Shown one piece after another: positions 58,567-64,000 of a stretch of DNA of 64,000 bases. The notes under the pieces are model-generated. The model did not search any database. It saw only the letters and a program-made list of their open reading frames with translations, and was not told the origin of the DNA. Position 1 is the stretch's first letter. The number at the start of each line of letters is the position of its first letter. The position numbers and the translations under genes are program-made. Source of the DNA: Treponema sp. GTDB lineage: Bacteria > Spirochaetota > Spirochaetia > Treponematales > Treponemataceae. The stretch is from NCBI GenBank assembly GCA_024402505.1, contig JAKSTP010000006.1:1-64000 (forward strand), read 5' to 3'.

Positions 58567-61044
58567 ATGAAATTTGGATTTTTTGATGATGCTAAGCGTG
58601 AATATGTAATCACAACACCTCGCACACCTTATCCTTGGATCAACTACCTTGGAACCCAGGGATTTTTCTCACTGATTTCTAACACAGCCGGTGGATACAG
58701 CTTCTACAAAGATGCTCGTCTCCGCCGTATTACACGTTACCGCTACAACAACGTACCTATCGATATGGGCGGACGTTATTTCTATATCAACGATAATGGA
58801 ACAATCTGGAATCCAGGTTGGTCTCCAGTAAAAACTGAACTTGACGCTTACGAATGTCGCCACGGTATGGGCTACACAGTAATCACAGGTAAAAAGAATG
58901 ATTTGAAAGCTGAAGTTACATTCTTTGTTCCACAGGATTACGATGGTGAAGTTCAGCAGGTTGTTCTTACAAACGAAGGCAAATCTGACAAAACTTTCAA
59001 ATTCTGGTCATTTGCAGAATGGTGTCTTTGGGATGCTCAGGACGACAGCAACAACTTCCAGCGCAACTTCTCTACAGGACGCGTTGAAATTAAAGATTCT
59101 GTAATTTACCACAAAACTGAATACCGCGACCGCCGTAACCACTACGCATTCTATTCTGTAAACGACAAGATTGACGGATACGATACAGACCGCGATTCAT
59201 TCATCGGCCTTTACAATGGATTTGGTGATCCACAGGCTGTAAAAGAAGGAAAAGCTTACAACTCATTTGCTGATGGTTGGGCTCCAATCGCTTCTCACTA
59301 CAAAGAAATCACACTTAAAGCCGGCGAAACAAAAACTTTGGTATTCGTTCTCGGTTATGTAGAAATGCCACAGGATCAGAAATTCGAAGCTGACGGCAAA
59401 ACAATCAACAAAGTAAAAGCTTTGGAAATGATTGAAAAATTCAATACTCCAGAAAAATTTGCTGCTGGTATGAAAGAACTCCGTGCTTACTGGGATCACC
59501 TCTTGGGCATTCTTACAGTTGATACTCCAGAAGACAAAGTTAACCGCATGGTAAACATCTGGAACCAGTACCAGTGTATGGTTACATTCAACCTTTCACG
59601 TTCAGCTTCTTACTTTGAATCTGGAATTGGTCGTGGTATGGGATTCCGCGATTCTAACCAGGACGTTCTTGGTTTCGTTCATCAGATTCCAGACCGTGCA
59701 AAAGAAAGAATTATCGACATTGCTTCTACACAGTTCCCAGACGGTGGATGTTATCACCAGTATTCTCCACTTACAAAGAAAGGTAATGCTGACATTGGTG
59801 GTGACTTCTCTGACGATCCACTCTGGCTCATCCTTTCAGTTTCTGCTTATATTAAAGAATCTGGCGACTGGGGAATTCTTGATGAAATGGTTCCTTATGA
59901 CAACGATATGTCTAAGGCTCAGACAATGCTTGAACACCTTAAAGTTTCTTTCTACCGCATCGTAAACAATCTTGGTCCACACGGACTTCCACTTGCAATG
60001 CGCGCTGACTGGAACGACTGTATCAACCTTTCTTGTTTCTCTGACACACCAGGTGAAAGCTTCCAGACATACACAAACCCTAAATTCAAAGCAGAAGGCG
60101 GTTACTCTAAGATTGCTGAATCTGTATTTGTTGCTGCATTGTTCACATTCGCAGGTCCAAACTATGTTTCTATCTTGAATCATGTAGGTAAAGCTGATGA
60201 AGCTGCAAAAGCACAGGCTGAAATCGACAAGATGAAAAAGAACATGATGGAATCTGCATGGGATGGAAACTGGTTCCTCCGTGCATACGATGCTAATGGC
60301 GAAAAGATGGGTTCTAAAGACTGCGAAGAATCTAAGATCTTCATTGAACCACAGGGCTTTGCAATCATGTCTGACATCGATAAAGATGCTACAGAAAAGA
60401 CACTTAAAGCTATTGATGAAAACCTCAACTGTGAATTCGGTCTTGTACTCAACTACCCTGCATTCACAAAATACCATGTAAAGTATGGTGAAATTTCAAC
60501 ATATCCACAGGGATATAAAGAAAACGGTGGTATCTTTACACATAACAATGCATGGATTATCTGTGCTGCAGCATATGCAGGAAAAGGTGACCAGGCATTC
60601 AAATACTACTCAGAAATTGCTCCTGCTTATACAGAAGAAACTTCTGACATCCACAAAACAGAACCTTATGTTTACGGCCAGATGATTGGTGGTAAAGAAG
60701 CTGGTTCTGATATTGGTAACGGTGGAAAGAACTACGGTCAGGGTAAAAACTCTTGGCTTACTGGTACAGCTGCCTGGAACATGGTTGCAATCAGCCAGTA
60801 CATCCTTGGTATTCAGCCAGACTTTGACGGACTTAAAGTTGATCCTTCTATCCCTGCTAGCTGGGATGGATTTACAGCAACTCGTTTGTTCCGTGGTGCT
60901 AAATACAACATTACAATCAAAAATCCAAACCACGTATGCAAAGGTGTTAAATCTTTGGTAGTAGACGGCAAAGCTGTAGAAGGCTGCGTTGTTCCATACG
61001 TAGAAGGAAAGAAAGAAGTTAATGTTGAAATTACACTCGGGTAA
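58567..61044 (+). CDS. Cellobiose phosphorylase (GH94)
   Basis: An 825-residue enzyme that splits cellobiose with phosphate to glucose 1-phosphate and glucose. It starts with [32 protein letters not shown] sequence of GH94, carries the catalytic-acid region [11 protein letters not shown] (about residue 481), [14 protein letters not shown], and ends with a beta-sandwich segment [18 protein letters not shown]. No signal peptide, so it acts in the cytosol on imported cellobiose. GGAGG lies six bases before the ATG at 58567. Codons look optimised (few rare codons), suggesting high expression. A LacI-type operator controls it. Confidence 0.95.
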   Translation: MKFGFFDDAKREYVITTPRTPYPWINYLGTQGFFSLISNTAGGYSFYKDARLRRITRYRYNNVPIDMGGRYFYINDNGTIWNPGWSPVKTELDAYECRHGMGYTVITGKKNDLKAEVTFFVPQDYDGEVQQVVLTNEGKSDKTFKFWSFAEWCLWDAQDDSNNFQRNFSTGRVEIKDSVIYHKTEYRDRRNHYAFYSVNDKIDGYDTDRDSFIGLYNGFGDPQAVKEGKAYNSFADGWAPIASHYKEITLKAGETKTLVFVLGYVEMPQDQKFEADGKTINKVKALEMIEKFNTPEKFAAGMKELRAYWDHLLGILTVDTPEDKVNRMVNIWNQYQCMVTFNLSRSASYFESGIGRGMGFRDSNQDVLGFVHQIPDRAKERIIDIASTQFPDGGCYHQYSPLTKKGNADIGGDFSDDPLWLILSVSAYIKESGDWGILDEMVPYDNDMSKAQTMLEHLKVSFYRIVNNLGPHGLPLAMRADWNDCINLSCFSDTPGESFQTYTNPKFKAEGGYSKIAESVFVAALFTFAGPNYVSILNHVGKADEAAKAQAEIDKMKKNMMESAWDGNWFLRAYDANGEKMGSKDCEESKIFIEPQGFAIMSDIDKDATEKTLKAIDENLNCEFGLVLNYPAFTKYHVKYGEISTYPQGYKENGGIFTHNNAWIICAAAYAGKGDQAFKYYSEIAPAYTEETSDIHKTEPYVYGQMIGGKEAGSDIGNGGKNYGQGKNSWLTGTAAWNMVAISQYILGIQPDFDGLKVDPSIPASWDGFTATRLFRGAKYNITIKNPNHVCKGVKSLVVDGKAVEGCVVPYVEGKKEVNVEITLG

Positions 61045-61097
61045 GCCGAAATGAAAAATTAAGAGTGAAAAATTAAAAATTTCATTCTTACTCCAAG

Positions 61098-61132
61098 AAC
61101 CGCATCGGTATGTTTACTGGTGCGGTTTTTTT
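61098..61132 (+). terminator. Terminator of the cellobiose phosphorylase gene
   Basis: AACCGCATC (61098-61106) and GGTGCGGTT (61119-61127) form a stem with one mismatched pair, followed by seven T residues. Confidence 0.8.
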
Positions 61133-61151
61133 CTTTATTATTTACTTACTT

Positions 61152-62276
61152 ATGCGTGCCACGGAAAAATTACATCCTACAGTAAAAATGGCAGTTGTTG
61201 ATGCGCTGCCTGTTTTGTTCTTTGCAGTTTCCATGTCTATTCTGGCCGTAATGCTTAAAAGCCCACTGTTTGGACTTGGAGCTTTCCTTTCTTTTCTTGC
61301 AGGAACCGGTAAAGTTTTATGGAAACTCTTTCTTGCCGTTAAAAAAACCGCCTATGATTTTCTGAAAAAGCCTTTCCCAATCCTCATGAGCCTTGGTTTC
61401 ATCCTTATGATTGTGGCCGTAGCTCTTTCGGGCAGCCGCATCAACTGGAACACAGTCCACCTTCATCTTTTCAGCCTGCCGGGCTTTATCCACTACGGTT
61501 TCGGTTTATGCTTTTTTATTGTGATGATTGTGCTTGGCTTTACCCTGGACATGGACATGGAAAAATCCAACTGGATTGAACAGATTGTAAACTGTCTGGC
61601 CCAGGGCTTCATTCTTTTAGGCATTGTTTACAGTTTTATCGGAACCTTTTATTATCATCCTGATGAAACTGCCCTTGTAAATACCCACGGCATTACCATT
61701 TCGGAAACTCCCACTTATTATTACTTTCAGACCGAAGAAGCCGACACTCTACTAATTTTTTATCCTGGTGCCAAAGTGGATGAAAAGGCCTATTTTCCAC
61801 TGATGAAACATTTTGCCGACAGCAAGGTGGACTGCATCCTCATTAAAGAACCTTACAAACTGGCCTTCCACGCCCGTTTTACCCCAAACAAACCCCTTAA
61901 ACTTTACGGAGAAAAATACCAGCATATTTTCACTGGCGGACATTCCTTAGGCGGAGTAGTGGCCGGCACTTACGGAAAACACCATTCAGACAAAATTGAA
62001 GGAACACTTTTCCTGGCATCCTATCCTACAAAAGAATACACCTCCAGCCATTACAAATGCATTTTTGTAAACGGCACCAAGGATCTTGTTCTGAACAGAA
62101 AAATGTGGGAAAAAAACAAAACCCCGGGACTTGCCACCTGCACTTATCTTGAAATTGAAGGTGGAAATCACGGGGGATTTGGAAATTATGGCCAGCAGAA
62201 AGGCGACGGAACTGCAACTATCAGTAACGAAAGTCAGCAGGCCGCAGCCGTAAAGTTCTTTCTGGAAAACCGTTAA
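61152..62276 (+). CDS. Membrane-anchored alpha/beta hydrolase
   Basis: A 374-residue protein. About five or six membrane segments occupy the first 175 residues (for example LPVLFFAVSMSILAVMLKSPLFG and FIHYGFGLCFFIVMIVLGF). The C-terminal 200 residues form an alpha/beta hydrolase: TLLIFYPGAKVDEKAYF, the nucleophile elbow FTGGHSLGGVVAG, GTKDLVLN with the acid, and EGGNHGGFG with the histidine. It resembles PF12695 hydrolases; substrate unknown. I start at ATG 61152, because the in-frame ATG at 61110 lies in the loop of a transcription terminator. No clear ribosome site is seen. Confidence 0.72.
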   Translation: MRATEKLHPTVKMAVVDALPVLFFAVSMSILAVMLKSPLFGLGAFLSFLAGTGKVLWKLFLAVKKTAYDFLKKPFPILMSLGFILMIVAVALSGSRINWNTVHLHLFSLPGFIHYGFGLCFFIVMIVLGFTLDMDMEKSNWIEQIVNCLAQGFILLGIVYSFIGTFYYHPDETALVNTHGITISETPTYYYFQTEEADTLLIFYPGAKVDEKAYFPLMKHFADSKVDCILIKEPYKLAFHARFTPNKPLKLYGEKYQHIFTGGHSLGGVVAGTYGKHHSDKIEGTLFLASYPTKEYTSSHYKCIFVNGTKDLVLNRKMWEKNKTPGLATCTYLEIEGGNHGGFGNYGQQKGDGTATISNESQQAAAVKFFLENR

Positions 62277-62295
62277 TCTTCCATAAAATCGAAAT

Positions 62296-62715
62296 TTATC
62301 TTAAAGATGTAAGATTCTGTCTCAGCATCAGCAGTCTTTGTTCCAGTTCTTCTACCTGAGAAAGGCTGCTCATGATTTTTGACTGCATGTAAATATCAGC
62401 AAGGGCACCGTCAAACACAAAGTCAGCGAAAGTTGCAAAAGTGGCAGTGTTCATGTTGTAACCGGTTGGGATGCGGATGTCCTTCAATTCCCGCTGCAGG
62501 TCCATCAAAAGATAGTTGATGCGGTTCATTACGTTGGCTGCATTACCAAGCTTTGAATGTTTAATAAGGTCGGTAATGAATCCACCGCCAAGAATATCAA
62601 AAAATCCCCAGTTGCGTGCACTTCTAAATTGAGCCTTTGCTTCATTCAAAAGAGGAAGAATCTGGTCTACAATGTAAAGTGCGTCGTTAATTTCTTTGCG
62701 ATCTAAATCAGTCAT
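62296..62715 (-). CDS. Conserved protein of unknown function
   Basis: A 139-residue, probably helical cytosolic protein; not assigned. Notable stretches: KEINDALYIVDQILPLLNEAK, the glycine-bearing WGFFDILGGGFITDLIKHSK, and VEELEQRLLMLRQNLTSL at the end, a likely coiled coil. Similar proteins with the same WGFFD-GGG core occur in Firmicutes, but I cannot name a function. Promoter TTGTCA/TATCTT lies six bases from the ATG, so the message looks leaderless. Confidence 0.7.
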   Translation of the reverse strand: MTDLDRKEINDALYIVDQILPLLNEAKAQFRSARNWGFFDILGGGFITDLIKHSKLGNAANVMNRINYLLMDLQRELKDIRIPTGYNMNTATFATFADFVFDGALADIYMQSKIMSSLSQVEELEQRLLMLRQNLTSLR

Positions 62716-62721
62716 AATTAT

Positions 62722-62750
62722 AAGATAGAAAAAAAAGTTTCTGATGACAA
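62722..62750 (-). promoter_or_regulatory. Promoter of the gene ending at 62296, apparently leaderless
   Basis: On the minus strand TTGTCA (62750-62745) and TATCTT (62727-62722), 17-base spacing; the ATG at 62715 is six bases later. No ribosome site. Confidence 0.5.
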
Positions 62751-62757
62751 GAGTCTT

Positions 62758-63633
62758 TTACAGATTCCACAGAACCGTGTCGTTGATGTCGGAAAGTTTT
62801 GCAAAGGCAGTGCGGGCCATAGTTCCTTTTAATTCACCGGTAATTGCCTTCATTTTTTCGCAAACACCTTCGGCGCCTTTTTCCTTAAGTGGCGGCATAA
62901 TGGCACGTCCAACGCACACTGCATCAGCACCAACTGCAAGACACTTAAATACGTCCAGTCCGCTTTCAACACAGCAGTCAACAAAGATGGTCATTTTGTG
63001 GCCAACTGCTTCAATAATTGACGGAAGCACCATAAGCGGTGGAACGGCACTCTGCATAATTCCGTGGTGATGTGAAACGATAATGCCCTTTGCACCCATT
63101 TCAAGAGCTTTTTCTGCATCCTGAACGCTGAGCACGCCTTTTACCACAAAAGGAAGTTTGCTTGCGGCAACAAAACTTTTCATCTCTTCAAAAGATTTTC
63201 CTGTCATTGGCAAACCGCAAACCACATCATATTCACCGGTTCCGCTGTTGAAGGCATGATCAATATCCATTCCAATTCCAAAAGCACCTGCATTTTCGGC
63301 ATCCCGGATTTCTTTAAGCACATCTTCATTGTTGGCGTGTGGTTTTATAATCTTGATGACTTTAGCTCCAGTGGCGCACATTGCATCAATTTCTTCTTTT
63401 TCGCCCATTCCTGAAAAGCACAGACAGCCGGCCATTTTTGCACCAAGAGCCATTTTTGCCATACCGTTTTCCGTCTGATTGTTCATGTGAGAGAGAGCTG
63501 CAGTTGCCACAGGGGAATCGAATTTTTCTCCAAAAATAGTGATTGATGTGTCTGGTTTTACTGCGTCAATGTGGCGCATTTCCAAAAGCAGTGAATCAAA
63601 ATACTTGCGTGTAATCTCATTTGAATCTGTCAT
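62758..63633 (-). CDS. FMN-dependent alpha-hydroxy-acid oxidizing protein
   Basis: A 291-residue TIM-barrel flavoprotein of the lactate oxidase/glycolate oxidase superfamily, in the short form common in anaerobes. FDSPVATAALSHMNN, LPFVVKGVLSVQDAEKALEMGAKGIIVSHHHG (catalytic His region) and IFVDCCVESGLDVFKCLAVGADAVCVGRAIM are diagnostic. The usual NHGGR loop reads SHHHG here, so substrate use may differ from lactate. The start at 63633 has TAGGAG eight bases upstream; an ATG at 63660 lacks this. Confidence 0.85.
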   Translation of the reverse strand: MTDSNEITRKYFDSLLLEMRHIDAVKPDTSITIFGEKFDSPVATAALSHMNNQTENGMAKMALGAKMAGCLCFSGMGEKEEIDAMCATGAKVIKIIKPHANNEDVLKEIRDAENAGAFGIGMDIDHAFNSGTGEYDVVCGLPMTGKSFEEMKSFVAASKLPFVVKGVLSVQDAEKALEMGAKGIIVSHHHGIMQSAVPPLMVLPSIIEAVGHKMTIFVDCCVESGLDVFKCLAVGADAVCVGRAIMPPLKEKGAEGVCEKMKAITGELKGTMARTAFAKLSDINDTVLWNL

Positions 63634-63711
63634 AAAGGCTCCTAATTTTCTCCCTACCAAAAAGAATACCCGTTTTTCCTATAAAACTCCACAAAAAATG
63701 GTGTTTCCTGC

Positions 63712-63717
63712 TATAAT
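63712..63717 (+). promoter_or_regulatory. -10 box of the gene at 63724, apparently leaderless
   Basis: TATAAT ends six bases before the ATG. A weak -35 TCCACA lies at 63688-63693 with 18-base spacing; no ribosome site. Confidence 0.5.
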
Positions 63718-63723
63718 CCACTT

Positions 63724-63954
63724 ATGGCAAGTATATTGATTAAAGATACCACAAAAGAAGAACGTGAACGAATTGTGGCCGAAGCCCTTGGTGATGAATA
63801 TGGTTTTGGTTGCGGATACGAGGGCACTGGCATTGATTACCAGCTTTACATTGACGGAAAAAAGGAACTCCGGGAACTGAACATGGAACACAACTGCGGA
63901 TTTGAAGTAGGTTTTCCAGAAGATAATCCACGTTCCAGCTGCATGAGCGAATAG
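63724..63954 (+). CDS. Small conserved protein of unknown function
   Basis: A 76-residue, acidic, soluble protein, not recognised. The central YGFGCGYEGTGIDYQLYIDGKK is glycine-rich, and three cysteines are present. No signal peptide or DNA-binding motif. It is read from an apparently leaderless promoter and stands alone at the end of the window. Confidence 0.65.
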   Translation: MASILIKDTTKEERERIVAEALGDEYGFGCGYEGTGIDYQLYIDGKKELRELNMEHNCGFEVGFPEDNPRSSCMSE

Positions 63955-63964
63955 TCTCCCAATC

Positions 63965-63993
63965 AAGACAATATTTGCGAAATTTACTATAAT
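63965..63993 (+). promoter_or_regulatory. Promoter of a gene beyond the window
   Basis: AAGACA (63965-63970) and TATAAT (63988-63993) with 17-base spacing point off the right edge; the start would be near the last base. Confidence 0.4.
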
Positions 63994-64000
63994 AACATCA

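Noticed and set aside
61098..61151. A longer reading frame for the hydrolase starting with ATG at 61110
   Set aside because: The ATG lies in the loop of an intrinsic terminator, and the first residues would be coded by the terminator stem and T-run. ATG at 61152 is more likely.

Overview
The window looks like a chromosomal piece of a Treponema (spirochaete), probably a host-associated, saccharolytic species. The evidence is a UPF0164-family outer-membrane protein directly followed by an OmpA protein with FlgD-like repeats, a spirochaete-style lipobox on ApbE (FSSC), a CheR-CheB pair, FliM-type sequence, a cellobiose phosphorylase, and moderately AT-rich DNA. No rRNA, tRNA or CRISPR array was seen.

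Layout. 1-3.2 kb: end of a probable NUDIX gene, GNAT acetyltransferases, an FMN-binding protein and RidA. 3.2-14.4 kb: a defence and addiction island with DinJ/YafQ, an XRE repressor divergent from a type III restriction-modification operon (mod-res), a small antitoxin-tail gene coupled to res, two Phd/PIN pairs, a ribbon-helix-helix-like/PIN pair, a candidate type I hydrophobic toxin, and a striking XRE-HTH protein fused to FliM and SpoA (motor-switch) domains. A polyferredoxin-like protein and an alkyltransferase-like gene sit inside it. 14.5-31 kb: antiporter, outer-membrane/periplasmic genes, LysM-M23 peptidase, RlmE, a heterodimeric ABC exporter, a ModF-like double ATPase and cheR-cheB. 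31-48 kb: an Rpn-family nuclease, branched-chain amino-acid genes (ilvB, ilvD), an ApbE/Gx/NusG-II set, sirtuin, a Gfo/Idh/MocA oxidoreductase, an operon of a lytic transglycosylase with a membrane LysM protein, and proA-proB-DUF362. 48.4-58.3 kb: a four-gene minus-strand operon tatD-dus-alpha2-macroglobulin-pbpC. 58.4-64 kb: cellobiose phosphorylase behind a LacI-type operator, a membrane alpha/beta hydrolase, an FMN-dependent oxidoreductase and small unknowns.

Cross-cutting observations. At least ten genes have a -10 box ending only 5-7 bases before the start codon and no Shine-Dalgarno sequence, so leaderless transcription seems common here. A dispersed palindromic repeat family (TGTCAT...CGA... 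units) lies between genes, forms a roughly 260-bp cluster at 48.15-48.41 kb, and has entered two reading frames without breaking them (proA and the Gx transporter gene). The most novel candidates are the HTH-FliM-SpoA fusion, the LysM protein whose cytoplasmic N-terminus resembles the Hsp70 substrate-binding domain, the possible type I toxin locus, and the orphan antitoxin tail coupled to the restriction gene. All functional calls come from reading motifs by eye; no database search was run.
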